Assembly (NCBI GenBank): GCA_005406025.1
Contig: BGZK01001007.1
Span: forward strand, 124,001-188,000
Direction of reading: 5' to 3'
DNA: 64,000 nt
Source: Eumeta japonica
Taxonomy: Eukaryota > Arthropoda > Insecta > Lepidoptera > Psychidae
The notes beneath the pieces are model-generated. The model was not told the DNA's origin, made no database searches, and saw only the letters and a list, made by a program, of their open reading frames with translations. The position numbers were made by a program, and so were the translations under genes. This document shows positions 38,400 through 50,454 of the stretch, one piece after another. Each line of letters opens with the position of its first letter. Within the stretch, counting starts at the first letter, position 1.

Positions 38400-40990
38400 T
38401 GTAGTGTTATTTTAATGTCATAGACTTTTATAAGTTTCCCTGTAATCCACAATATAAACGAAGATCTACTACTTTATGCATTTTAATCAAAATTTTAGTC
38501 TTAGTGGTTTTGAAAATAAAATTTCATATAATGTTAAAATTATTGGGCAGACAGACACACTAGTGATCCTGTAAGGGTTGCGGTTTTTTTTTTATTCGAG
38601 CGTACATAGCCATGAAAAAGACACTATCTACATACACTTCAATCACACTAGTGTTGTGATGGAGATTAAAAATAATAGTTATAAATTTATGATTTTTAGT
38701 GTTACGTAAATAAGTCGCGAAGTTAGCAAGAAATGATTGATTTGAATTAGCAAAAACTCATGGGCAACGTTTCAGAACTACTGTAAATCTATGATGACCA
38801 AACCTGTAGTGGCTTAGGCCGCGGACACTACTCTACTTGAGTGTCATGTTTCAAATAAAATATACTCTTAAAAATAAATTACATAAAGTATTAGTAAAAT
38901 AACTTGAAAAATACGTAAATTAAATACGGAAACAGCAAAAATTAAAGTAATAGGTAAAAATGATTATAATATCATACAAGAAGTCTTGTATGACGTAAAA
39001 TCGATACGGTCTTCTGTGTGGGCACTTATTTTTGGTCACCTCTTATATGTGACTTGACAACAAAAAGCAACTGATCTTACTATCTCGTATTCTGAGAGGT
39101 GGCGCGCGGGTGTTACTAGTCCGCGTCTTCCGCTGTATAAAACATTTTTTGACTCTCGTCAAGATCCTTGAAACAAACTTTATTCATTTGCATAGAATAT
39201 TCTATGTGTAGTATGGCAATATGTTTTCAAATTTGAAAGTCACTTAATATTTTTGGATGAAGATTAAGACGTATTGCAATTAACAATCGACGATAATGTG
39301 ACGTCCAATTTTCGCAAAGCAGCGAATACACATTGCGAGTCCTCAACGAATAAAAAATAGATACGTCGTAGTATATTATTTTATTACATTTGCGAACTAT
39401 TAAAGAATGCACTGTCTTAGAATTCAATTTAATCCTTGTGTCGTCCACAAAGTATTGTCTTCACGGATTAGTAAAACAATTTACCGTTCTACATTTATGT
39501 AGAATTAAGTGTAATATTATCAAAAAAAAAGGAAAAGAGAATCCAAAGTTTATACAATAGAATGGTAGGCTTCATAGGCTTCACTAATAAAATAATTGAA
39601 ATGTAAATGGGTTGTGATTTCAATGAAGCTTGAAACATACCTCCAGATACAAGCGCTAGCATGCAAACGGAAAAGCACTGTATGACCAGAAGTTTTGAGA
39701 CGTAGATACACGTGGTATATCTACAGCATATTTTTTTAATTTGAACCAAATTTTTTGATATAACTAAATATCAAACACTGCAATATTTACTGCATTTTAC
39801 TTAAATGTGACCCGAATATTTATTTATTATAGCAAATATTTTTAAAAGTCTTATACATTCTGCTTTTCATGTAAATTTTAATATTTAGGTTTTACAAGCA
39901 GTAATCCCACATTCAGTTTTTTTTTTGAGAAAAGTTAAGAAAATTTAAAATTTTTGTAAAAGTGAGAAAATTATTATTTTCAATTCGACTTAAGAAAATC
40001 GAGATCTCATCAGATATCGACGTTTTCTTGTTCTAGGAAGTGTGTACGAATGTGTTTTTTTACGTAATGACGCTATAGAGGGTTCGATGATCGTGATCAT
40101 ACAAAAAGAAAACACGCAGAAAACTACAAGGCGTATTTCAGGAACACGGAGTCACAATAAATCGGTACAGAACCACTCGAACGATTGTAGTTGAACGCAC
40201 TTCGTTTTTGAACGTACTGACCGCACAAAGAAAACTCTCTCATCAGCGTTCGAATTCCGGTAGACACACGTCTCAATTAGACGTGTTAAGATACAAACGA
40301 TTCAATAAATAATCTAGGATAAATAAGTCGTAAACTTATCACGTCTGACATAAACAAATGTGATCTATTGCACTATCGATAATTTCAAAAATAAAAAAAG
40401 AAATGCATTTAAAATAAAAATGCAAAAGTCGGTGGGGAAGGCGGAGTGCTCGGGACGTTGTTTACGCTTAGATAATTCTATTCTTGAATATTTACTTTGC
40501 AGGGGAATTATTCTTTATGTAAACTTTGAGTGTCTAGTGTTTTAGTCCTAAAAAGCTGTAATTTAACGTGGATATAGGCATAAATCATGCCGATTAAATG
40601 GTAAAATAAAATGTTGGTAAAATTATTTTTAGGGTAGCTCCCCTACTCGTAAAATGGGGGTGAATTTTTTTTCTCGTCTATCCCTTAGTATGAGATGTCA
40701 TTAGATAAGTCGTTCATAAATATTGCTGGTGTGTGAATACCATTTTTCGATTCAAGGCTCCGTTTACAAAATATTGAGCTTGAAACTGCTAATTTGTTAA
40801 AGTCAATTGCTCCTCACACATACCAGCTAAATGATTGTTTTTGGATATGTGAAAAAAATTCATGACAGTAATATATATAACGTAGTTAAAATAACAACTA
40901 TCATAACTAAGTAGCCTTTAGAAGTTAAAGAGTAATAGTCGATCAACATAAAAATACAATTAGAGAATTAAAAAGAGAAATTTCATACGA
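38400..40990. other. Intergenic DNA without a recognisable gene
   Basis: AT-rich. Short palindromes are present: CATAGAATATTCTATG near 39191 and ACACGTCT/AGACGTGT around 40267-40287. No coding or RNA gene can be supported. Confidence 0.5.
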
Positions 40991-41009
40991 ATTATATTCA
41001 TAATTACTT

Positions 41010-41272
41010 AATAATATACTATATTATCTTCGGACATATACACAGCATCATCTTGTCCCAAACTAAGCAATGATGCCTGTGCTATAGATACTAAATAGTT
41101 AATATAAAATATATTTTTTTTTTGTAAATATTTACATGTAGAAACACACAGACTCACGACAAACGTTAATTTTCATCAAATAAAGAAATGTTTGTATTGT
41201 GCGAGAATTGAACCCAACGCCCCCGACGCAGCGGGTAGCATTACTACCGACTACACCAATCAGAAAATCAAA
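41010..41272 (-). repeat. tRNA-derived SINE
   Basis: Read on the minus strand it begins GATTGGTGTAGTCGGTAGT (A box) and continues to GGGTTCAATTCTCGCAC (B box). The downstream body has GTTTGTCGTGAGTCTGTGTG, a short A-run, TTAGTATCTATAGCACAGGC and GCTTAGTTTGGGACAAGATG. This order matches a tRNA-headed SINE class widespread in Lepidoptera. The head lacks a proper acceptor stem, so it is not a tRNA gene. Confidence 0.72.
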
Positions 41273-41279
41273 CTTAGAT

Positions 41280-42880
41280 GAAATTAGCCGTTAAACCGTA
41301 AACTCAAATAATATTTCGTAGTATGAAATAAAAGATACCCTTCTGATTTCGTATATAGTGACGGGTAACTATAAAACTGTACGCGTGGCCCGACACAGTA
41401 GCACGACCATTTGCAAATGTAGTGACCGTCATGTAACTCTATGAATGGAAGAATATTTTGTAATTTCCCATTATGAAAATTTAAGATGTTTTTTTTTAAT
41501 TAATAGTAAAAAAATCCTCAATTCCTGGGTGCGTTATTTCGCTGTCACTGGTATCGAAAACAGGTAAAAATCGCCAAGACCCTTGATCGATGCAATGTTT
41601 ACATACATAACTAAGTTTATAAGAACTTTCAAGGTAGAATTTCAAAGTGCAGGTTCTATTCGCACTTGTACGATGTTATCTATACCTTTGATAATTTTTA
41701 AAAACGACGCTGATAAATTTATGCTCCAAAATGTGAGCAATATTGTTCCTGTTCTTTCCGTTTTTGTTATACTTTAGCATATTCTTTTTTAAATTTTGAG
41801 TCCTTCTATTTATTGTCCCGAAAAAATACATTTGTATTTTTCACAATTCCCTTCGTTTATATATTACAAAATGCACTTGGCAAAAGTGTTGTATTAATTT
41901 TCTATTATGCTGCCCAAAATTGACACATAAAAGCAAAATTCGTTTATTTGTGGCATGCGTCTATAATTGGGTCTCTCTGTTATACTCCGCATATGTGTCA
42001 AATCGAAACTTTTTTTCTCCTTTAGACTGTGTCACACACACACACACAGACAATTAACCGTCTTTTCATTCAATGTATAAGACTAAAAAACGGTTATACA
42101 ATCTCAAAAGTATTTCACACGACTGTCGTTAGCTCATATTGAAAATCGTGTTTGACAATTTAGTTTAAAATATTATTAGTATCGAAGATACATCAAAATA
42201 TTGTTGGTATTTAGTTTGAAAAGAATGTGCGGACGTGAAAGGTTTAATTAATCTGTAATGAACGAAATGATAAAATAAGTAATATATAAGTCGGCTCATG
42301 ATAAAATCTAGAAATAGCCAAAGCTACAACAAACCATTAAGCAAACAGGGACAGTCAAATCAGAGACAATAGTAACAGGACCGGCGTAATGGAGTCGTGT
42401 CCCACACAAACGGTGAGGGTAATTTTTCCGTACCGCGGCGCATGAATCTTATCAGATGTCAGAATTTCTGACGCGCCATTTTATTAGACTTTACGGGACT
42501 GACGGTGGGCGTTCCAAATTGCCGGTAGTAAGACAGAGCTGGGATGGTTCAAGATTAGACGGGTGTAATGGAATGGATGGAATTAACCGTCTGTCTTAAA
42601 TCCACTCTAGAAAAATTGTAGATATGAAAGTAAGCTCGTTTGAATGTTTGTCTTTTAATCACACTCGAATTAGTGAACATATTATAATTAAATTTTATAT
42701 AGATGTAGATCAGTGTCGTGGAATAGGAGGTAGAAACAATTTTTTATACAAAGAATTGTATATTTTTGAATATGGTGATTCGATAAATATGGTACTTGGA
42801 AGCCGTTAGCATTTTCGAATTATTAAATAAAAAATAATTGCTACAATTTTATTTACCCATGCCCGGCAAAGCGAACGGAA
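41280..42880. other. Intergenic region with a GC-richer segment at 42380-42600
   Basis: Mostly AT-rich and featureless. 42380-42600 is visibly GC-richer, with GTACCGCGGCGCATGAATC, CTTATCAG (GATA-type site) and GACTGACGGTGGGCGTTCC, and without a coding frame. It could be a regulatory element. A (CA)n run sits at about 42036-42050. Confidence 0.4.
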
Positions 42881-42914
42881 AGCATACAATATGTGAACTG
42901 TAAATAACGGTGAC

Positions 42915-43215
42915 TGCTTTTATTTATTTTTGATCAACTTTAAAAAAAGGAGAAGGTTCTATGTTCGTCCCATGTATTTTTTTGTAAGTAATTATGGACG
43001 GATTTTTTTTTCTTTTTATTGAAAAGTTATACTCCCGAGGTCGTCCCATAGTCACCAAGTCAGGATCCGATGATGGAATCCTAGGAAAATCGAGAGATAC
43101 CCTCAATTATTAGAGGCGTTTGAGCTCTTTTTTTTTTAGTCATTTAAGTTTTTGCGTAAGATAGTTACCATCTCGTGCTGCTGAGCTGATGATAGGAGTC
43201 ACAACACTCCTTAGC
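42915..43215 (-). repeat. ~300 bp interspersed repeat, minus-strand copy
   Basis: On the plus strand reads TATGTTCGTCCCATG, CGTCCCATAGTCACCAAGTC, GGATCCGATGATGGAATCC, then TGCTGAGCTGATGATAGGAG, the reverse complement of the order seen at 38085-38395. The pair forms a distant inverted repeat about 4.8 kb apart. Confidence 0.68.
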
Positions 43216-43551
43216 AGTCTAGAATTATGGAATAATACTGCGATTTGTCATCAGAGAGTATATACTCTTCAATGTTTATTGGTAAAGTATAATTACTTTT
43301 TAATGTACTTTATTTTCATTCATTTGCATAATCTCAACGTGACAATCTTAGCATGAACACATAGAAACTCTTTAGGGATAACAGTAGAAATAAAATGAAT
43401 TAATTTAATGTGGAAGTCTATGAAAATGTGATCTGGCATGAATTGTAGAACTTTTATATTACAAAGAACAAAGACCTCTTCCATCATTTCCTTTTATACT
43501 GACATTTAACAAAAACTCATTTTTAAAATAAAATTTTGCGTTCCACGTCCT

Positions 43552-43590
43552 CCTTTTAACGGTTGTTTCAGTCTAAAACCCGTTAAAAGG
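43552..43590. repeat. Perfect 11 bp stem with 17-nt loop
   Basis: CCTTTTAACGG at 43552-43562 and CCGTTAAAAGG at 43580-43590 are exact complements. Function unknown. Confidence 0.7.
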
Positions 43591-43816
43591 TAGCAACGGA
43601 AGGCAAATTCTATTTTAAAAGTTAGTTTTTGTTTAATCTCAGTTTAAAAGGAAATGGTCGAAGAGGCTCTACGAATAAGTAATATAATTTGTGTAAGAAT
43701 AATTTGATAGTTGCGCTCCAATTAAGAATGTGTGTTGCACGTGTTGGAAGAATGTTATGTGTTTCTAGAAGAAGAAGATAGCCTCGGCAGCGTCCAACTA
43801 CCGAGGCTACCTCGTC

Positions 43817-44256
43817 TAGGGTTGCCAACCGTACTCTTAAACAGAACATAGTACTCTATTTCACATAGGTGCACTCTATAATCTATAACACTAGTAGAAT
43901 ACGCTAAAATACTTTTCACAACAAAAATTTCATTAGAAATCCACCTTATAGGTACCCTTAGGAGTGTAATCATTGATTAGCAGGATGAAAATATGTTTTT
44001 CTGGTTACAAAGTGATGCATTAAATAAAATAAATATTAAATTATACCCTTTAGCGGTCCAATATTTTACAATAGAAAAGAGATTACAAAATTTAAATGTC
44101 TGCGAAAATACAATCTGAACAGTATTTACTTAAATTAAAAAATTCTATTTCAAGAATTTTAATAAATAATTTTCTTTGTTATAAGTCAGTACTCTTTAAT
44201 TAGCCGCTCTGAAATCAGAAATACTCTATTTCTTTTGAAAAAAGTTGGCAACTTTA
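43817..44256. repeat. TIR element with TAGGGTTGCCAAC ends
   Basis: The left end TAGGGTTGCCAAC and the complement of the right end, TAAAGTTGCCAAC, match at 10 of 13 positions. ATAGTACTCTATTTC near the left end and AATACTCTATTTC near the right also echo each other. No convincing target duplication. A hAT-like MITE is likely; no transposase. Confidence 0.45.
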
Positions 44257-47200
44257 TCCCATACTGCGATTTATAGCGTGCGAAACTATAAAAAACACGT
44301 TGTTGATTTTTTTCATACTCTTTCGCAAAAGTTTCCGTGCTGGATACTGCTGCTGTAATTTATTTCTTAAATAAATAAATTAATAAAACAACCATTAATT
44401 CTAATGCCCACCATTTCTATTAAAATATTACAAGATTTTAATTACCTTATTTAGATTAGATTGTTATTACTGAATTAACCTTGCATTTATCTGTTTAGTT
44501 ATAACAATAAAATACTTGTGTAAATATTTGCTTCTCATTATTTTGGTTAATGAAATAATTTATAGAACAGTCCGTAAGCTTATCAAATTAGTTAAACGTA
44601 GTTGTAATCAAAATAATATATTTGAATTATAATAATATAATATGCACTTCGGTCACAGTGCTTCTATTAAAGCGGGTGGGACCATATACAGACTTACGCA
44701 GTTACACTAAGCTTAGCATGGTAATAAGAGTGAATAAAATTTAATTAGATGCGTCGCATAATAAGAACCAAAACAATTATTCTTGTTATGTTACACTTAT
44801 TCATTATTTTTAATTACGAATTTATTGAGAATGTTCGCTACGCCATAGATTTTAAAATATCCAAATATTTTGTCTAGTTTTTTATGTACTGAAATGTCTA
44901 TTTCTGTAAATAAGTAACAAACAGGTGCTAAGCTCTAATAAAGAATTTGTTATTCTAAAATAATAATCGAACTAAAATATCCAGTAACCAATTGCTGATA
45001 GGGGCCTCATCACATGCATCTGTATTCTACTGCAAACTTTTAGAGACAATGAATATCGGACGATGAACCGGTTACTGGTTTTACGTACACCAAAACGTAA
45101 CAGAATTCAGTTTTTTATACTTTTATCTATTCTGTAACTTCGTGGCTAGTACGTGTTAAATTACTAACGTAGATCCAAAATGGGACATTTAACACAGTAC
45201 TATATTTTTTCTGAGTTTCAATGGTAATGTGCAAAATTATGTTCATCTAGGTATATGCTAGAAAAGTTAATGTAAAAATAGTTTTATTAATCACAATAAC
45301 ATATAACGTCGCCGTGCAACTACCATCTCGTGCGATAGATCAAGATCGTCTCTGACAACCAATCTTTTCGTTTTCCAAAGCAGCTAGTATACATGACCAC
45401 CGTGTTAAAATCCTTGTATAATCCTAATGGATTATGTAAGAATAGACTAAGCAGGAATTTAAGGTGGCCTACCGTGTGAAAAAGAAGCAATTATTAAGAA
45501 TGTATCACAAAAGTGGATTAATTCAAGATATACTTAAATCCTACTAAGCTAACTACGTTCATCGTTATCTTATTAAAAACTTTAAAAAAATAATTTCGAT
45601 TTTTTGATCAAGAAATGCATCAATTAACTACAAATTTTGTTTTTGTCCATTTTTGTGTCTATGGTTTTTACATGTAATAACTAAACTTTGCTAAAAGCGG
45701 CAACAAAATATATTTTAAAAGAAGTGTATGATATTGCACATAAGGTAATCTATGCTTTAGAAATAATATAACGATAGACACGATCACTTAAAAAGACACA
45801 CACACACACACATATGGATGTGTGTGTCTGCTTACGTTTATATAGCTTATTCGGAACGTAATAAAAACTATATATTTCTCGTGTCGAATCATGCTAATCC
45901 TATCAAAGGGGTACCTCCGCAGCCATGCAGCGCCAGACAGCAGTAGAACTATAAAAATTTTGCCTAACGAAGTCACGCTCCGATTGCCGCCGACTCCTGC
46001 CAACTCGCTTTCGTCTGGCGCACGATTCACATATTTGCTTTTAGCACTTTCTTCGAGATAATTATACAAATTAAATAATTTTTTTGATGAGTACAATATG
46101 TAATTATCTTAGATTTGCGACTTTCGCTTTATGGTTTAATAATAATATTTATATAACATTGAGATTACTTATGTTATTCAATATTATAATATTTATGCAA
46201 ACAACGGATATAACATATGAAAAAAATAAGAATAGATTATGAGTGCTAAATAATTTGTAAATTTAGTACTACATTTTAAATACATAAAAATATATCTATA
46301 GACATGTATATTATAAACAAAAGTATATTGATTTTTTGTTATATAACTTAACATCTATACTAGGAGCTGTTTTTAGAGCGTTTAAGTTTTTTTTTAAATA
46401 AGTTTAAGAATCTATTCGGATGCCGCAAATCGCGTTGAGATCGGTTAATACGTTCAAAAGTTATGAGACGTTTACTTAACACACAAACGCACACACAAAT
46501 GCAGACATCACTCGGGAAGTAGTCAAAATAGAGTCCTAGGACCCTAAAACATCAAAATCTGATGAAAATTTGATTTTCGAAATCGAACTGAAAACGATAA
46601 CATTCCAATTACCAAAAATTATTCAATTTTTTTAGCGTGAAGTTATAAAAAAAATGGCAGAAATGGGACTTTTGACATGGCATTCTCGACTATCGATTTA
46701 TTGTGGCAAAAATAAAGAAACCAAACGTCACTATCGTTACCTGACCGTATTAAATTGTTCGTTGTTATAAATGATATCTTAAACAAGTTATGAAGCTTCA
46801 TAAATAAAAAGAGTATTAGCGTAATTCAGTATCAAGTTATTCAAATGCATAATATGATAGTAATCAAGCTGTCTTAGTATGCACTTTGATGGATATACTT
46901 TTTACGAGCACAGGAATTGGTGTAACGATCTTATACAGTTAAAGTTGGTCGCGTGTTATGTTAATCGAAAGCAAAGAAATGGTGAAGTGCGACGAATAGA
47001 ATGGAGTTTGCGAATTCCTTAGTTGTTTATCAGTTGGATACAAAGATAGTAAGCATTTCACTCTGATCTATCAGTTTTTTTTTCTTTGGAAACAGATTTT
47101 CGAAAAATATACCGATTGTAGTTGGTAATATGCAAGTAACAGACAACAATCATATTAACGATTAGATGTGTATGAAACATTAATTTTATTTGCTGAATTA

Positions 47201-47567
47201 TGTGATGAATAGTTCTATGTACATATTTAAAATCTATAGTATTTTAAAAAATCATTAAAAGCTTCATCAAAAGAAGAAAGTTTATTGTTGTCAATCAATG
47301 TAAAAAAAATAGACGGAAGAAGTATCGCCAAGCAAACCACGCTATTTAGGATAACTCAGCTCGTCCCAAGCATATAAGCGATAGTATACACTCACACAAA
47401 AAACGTTACCGATTGTCTTTGTCAATTTCGCCAGACTACTGTTCACGTAGTGTCGAATATTCTCCTATTATTCCTCACGAACTCCGTACTTTATGAACTT
47501 TCATAAAGTACTGACAGCTGCCCAAAAGTTTATTATAATGGTAGAATTTTATTCTTGTTATAGTAAG

Positions 47568-47650
47568 CCGTCGCCACGTCAAGGTGTGGCGACGGGCTAC
47601 GGAGCATTATAGCATATGCAACGGTTAAATCAAGATTCAACCGTTGCTTA
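47568..47650. repeat. Two adjacent GC-rich stem-loops
   Basis: CCGTCGCCAC (47568-47577 region) pairs exactly with GTGGCGACGG a few bases later, and within 50 bases GCAACGGTT pairs exactly with AACCGTTGC across a 12-base loop. Two stems in tandem are unusual for this AT-rich stretch. Confidence 0.6.
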
Positions 47651-47749
47651 TCGATATACAATCCGCCTACTTTTATCACGTCTACAAATGCACTATTACA
47701 TTATTCGAACCAAGTTAAACCTATTTCTGACAAACGACTCATACCAAAC

Positions 47750-48130
47750 CATGAAAGGGTGTCGGGCAAAAGCTTCGTACCTCTAAAAAGCTCTTAATAA
47801 GACCGGCGCGGCGCGTTTATTAGTCGCGTTCCGATGGCCATTATCGCCGGCGGCGCACGCCATTACTCTACGAGTAGGTGCTTTGACAGTTATGCTAAGT
47901 GAAAATTATAATGCGTACCCGCCGGGCGATACTGCTCACGCGTCGCCGAAAGGTCTCCGGGAGAAATCTTGGGAAGGTCATGCAGGTGTGTGTTCTGACG
48001 CCGTTCAATGTTACATTCTCCGTCTGCGCGAGAGTGCTGAATAATTGCTCTTATCTCTGAAATTAAATGGGTTAAGCGTGATAACTTAACATTCCGCCAG
48101 TTATAATAACTGCAGTCCAGATCGGCAATC
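47750..48130. promoter_or_regulatory. GC-rich non-coding island, candidate regulatory element
   Basis: A 380 bp stretch rich in CG words (ACCGGCGCGGCGCG, CGATGGCCATTATCGCCGG, CGTACCCGCCGGGCGA) in the middle of a gene-poor AT-rich area. No continuous coding frame and no repeat-like ends. It could be an enhancer, an alternative promoter or a non-coding first exon. Confidence 0.35.
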
Positions 48131-48289
48131 AAAAATATTTATATTTTAATAAGTCTGATACTATCTAGGGTCATTGAAGTTTTTGGATTTGATTTTTAAA
48201 ATCATGGATAACTTTTGTTGATCAACAAATATATTTGAAATTATTTTCTGTATAAAAGAATTACGTTTGTAGAGAGATTTCAGTCATGC

Positions 48290-48327
48290 TATACTGTGAT
48301 TATGATATTCATCACAATCACAGTATA
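48290..48327. repeat. 17 bp inverted repeat, one mismatch, 4-nt loop
   Basis: TATACTGTGATTATGAT, loop ATTC, then ATCACAATCACAGTATA. The outer 12 bases pair perfectly. Confidence 0.85.
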
Positions 48328-49249
48328 CTATAAAATTTTCACTTTCAACCATTATTATAATATTACTTATCTATGCTATTAAAGAAATTGTTTGGCCATA
48401 TCTGATCTTGGAAAGAAGCGAGGTTGTATCGCATCGTTCTGATTGTTTTAAGATAATGTTATGGATAATTATAATGCGCATATGTCACAGCTCTCTACAT
48501 TTTGAAAATCTTTTATTTATTTTATTTTATAATAGTACTAAGGGAAGTTTACATACCACATAATGAAATATAAAGCATCGTCATAGTTGTACACAAGATC
48601 TTTTTTTACGAATATTTCTATGGCTTTAAATAAAATAAAACCAGCGACTCGCATTGGGAAATCGTGGAAGACATAAATTCCAAGACCTTTGGTACGATAT
48701 AAAAAAAAATATTGGAAGTTTGTCTCAATTATGCGTTAAAACAAATAAAATAAACGCATTTTTAATTGCTTTCTAATCGGTTTGTATCTAGTGCCACTAA
48801 CTTTATAGTCTGTGTTTAATAATTCTTTGTTAATTTTTAATTTAACTTCATATTTATGATTAGTATGAATACATAGTTCATTTTTCATTGATTGATTGAT
48901 GCATCCGTTTTTCATGGACACAACATCAAAATAGCTGTAAAATGCAAGTGGCAATTTATTGAACATTATATTTCTATTTGTAGATGGTTTTCGCGGTACA
49001 GAGTGTTTTAAACTATTAATATCTCGCTATGTATCTGTCCTAATAATAGCTTCAATATAAAGTAACGTCCTGCCGGTGGCAGAAAAAGAAACCTATTATA
49101 TCTTTAGTAAGACAATTTTCACCGCGGTTCAAAAGGCGAATCCTTCATTTCAGATTCCATTCAATTAATTCGATATTCGATCGATCAACTTATTCATAAA
49201 GCAATTTTTCCACTTGGATGACATACTCGTGACCGAAGGTTATTATAAA

Positions 49250-49718
49250 TAAAAAAAAAACTAAAAAAACACGCTTTTATAGCAAACCAAACTAAAAACT
49301 AGAAAATAATTTTTAATAACAAAGAGTTTATATTACAGTAGCAGAAGGTTAAACAATCAATCATAGTTTATTACTTTAAAATAAAATTATAATTAAGTTT
49401 AAGTTATAAACAGAAGCATTTAAATCAGAGTGAAAAGCGTGGGGTGCTTGACATATTAAAGGTTACAATCATTCTGTTGGCAACTGTCTATGAAAGGAGA
49501 GTATGGGAAAGTTGTGAAATGCACCCCACGCTTTTCACTCTGATTTAAATGCTTCTGTTTATAACTTAAACTTAATTATAATTTTATTTTAAAGTAATAA
49601 ACTATGATTGATTGTTTAACCTTCTGCTACTGTAATATAAACTCTTTGTTATTAAAAATTATTTTCTAGTTTTTAGTTTGGTTTGCTATAAAAGCGTGTT
49701 TTTTTAGTTTTTTTTTTA
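49250..49718. repeat. Perfect 198 bp inverted repeat with 73 bp spacer
   Basis: The left arm (49250-49447) and the right arm (49521-49718) are exact reverse complements over all 198 positions as I read them, including homopolymer runs of ten A/T and seven A/T. Each arm starts with an A-rich AAACTAAAAAAACACGCTTT and ends GAAAAGCGTGGGGTGC, so the motif CACGCTTTT also occurs inverted within one arm. The 73 bp spacer is unrelated to the arms. It lies 75 bases beyond the 3' end of the helicase fragment at 49793-50450. No open frame of note. Confidence 0.97.
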
Positions 49719-49791
49719 AACTATTATTTATTTTATATTTTTTTAGTATGATTCATCATATTGTTTTCATGGACATGTGGCATTGAAATGT

Positions 49792-49811
49792 ATTACGAAT
49801 CGTTTCGTAAT
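49792..49811. terminator. Short hairpin over the helicase stop codon
   Basis: ATTACGAA, loop TCGT, TTCGTAAT: an 8 bp perfect stem that includes the stop codon of the helicase fragment. Helitron 3' ends often carry a small hairpin, but no CTRR terminus is evident here, so the role is open. Confidence 0.4.
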
Positions 49812-50450
49812 CTATTCATCTCATTTAAAGCTTCACTATTGCACGGAGTTTTTCCTGTTAACTTCGAGCAATCAAGTTCTTCTATGCGAATACCGTCTAA
49901 GGTTCTTACACGACTAAGTGCTACATAAGCTTGTCCAGCAGCAAACAGTCGTGAGCCTAGATAAATGACTGCATGATCAACCGTACAACCTTGCATCTTG
50001 TGGACAGTCGAGGCCCAACTCAAGATTAATGGCAACATCCGTCTCTCAGCAGTTCCATAGCTGTATTTTGCTGGAAACTGTATTGATATCGGTTTAATCA
50101 GGTGCACACCATCTGATCCGAAATCAACACGGACTGATGGAATATCCTCCGCGTATAATTGTCCTCTGCGAAAATTCGGCCAGATAATTTCGGTGATAAA
50201 ACCCATATTGCCATTCACTAGGCCTTTCGACACGTCAATGTTCGACCTTAACATCACTTTAGCTCCTACGAATATTTTAAGTACATTTGGAAGACCTCCT
50301 GTCTTATTTACATCCTTAGGTATCACAGAATCCAAGTCCTTGTTACCTAGATTTCGGGTAGCATCAATGAGTTGGTCTTGTGCTTTTATCGTATAGATAA
50401 TTGTCCCTTTACTCTCAAAACTTTGAAGAACTTTTTCATTAAATACTAGT
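49793..50450 (-). pseudogene. PIF1-family helicase C-terminal fragment, probably from a Helitron
   Basis: About 219 codons open on the minus strand, 5' truncated near 50450, ending at 49793. The frame above the first Met (50335) is still helicase-like (FESKGTIIYTIKAQDQLIDA). Motifs: GAKVMLRSNIDVSKGLVNGN, GFITEIIW, FPAKYSYGTAERRMLPLILS, SWASTVHKMQGCTVDHAVIY (helicase motif V region) and QAYVALSRVRTLDGIRIEEL (motif VI). These match the C-terminal part of PIF1-like helicases carried by arthropod Helitrons; a host PIF1 is less likely because the ATPase half is absent. No internal stop or frameshift, so the insertion is recent compared with the other elements here. Confidence 0.85.
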
Positions 50451-50454
50451 TATT

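Larger units (their letters stand above)
44260..49249. other. Five kilobases with no recognisable gene
   Basis: AT-rich apart from a GC-richer patch at 45890-46030 and the island at 47750-48130. 46395-46640 has phrases such as GAGATCGGTTAATACGTTCA and GAGTCCTAGGACCCTAAAAC, typical of a lepidopteran interspersed repeat. 45790-45830 is a CA/TG imperfect palindrome. Open frames show no protein similarity. Confidence 0.5.

Noticed and set aside
39186..39206. Heat-shock-like palindrome AGAATATTCT
   Set aside because: A single short match expected by chance in AT-rich DNA, with no gene nearby.
41205..41272. Possible tRNA gene on the minus strand
   Set aside because: Degenerate stems and a SINE body downstream; not a functional tRNA.
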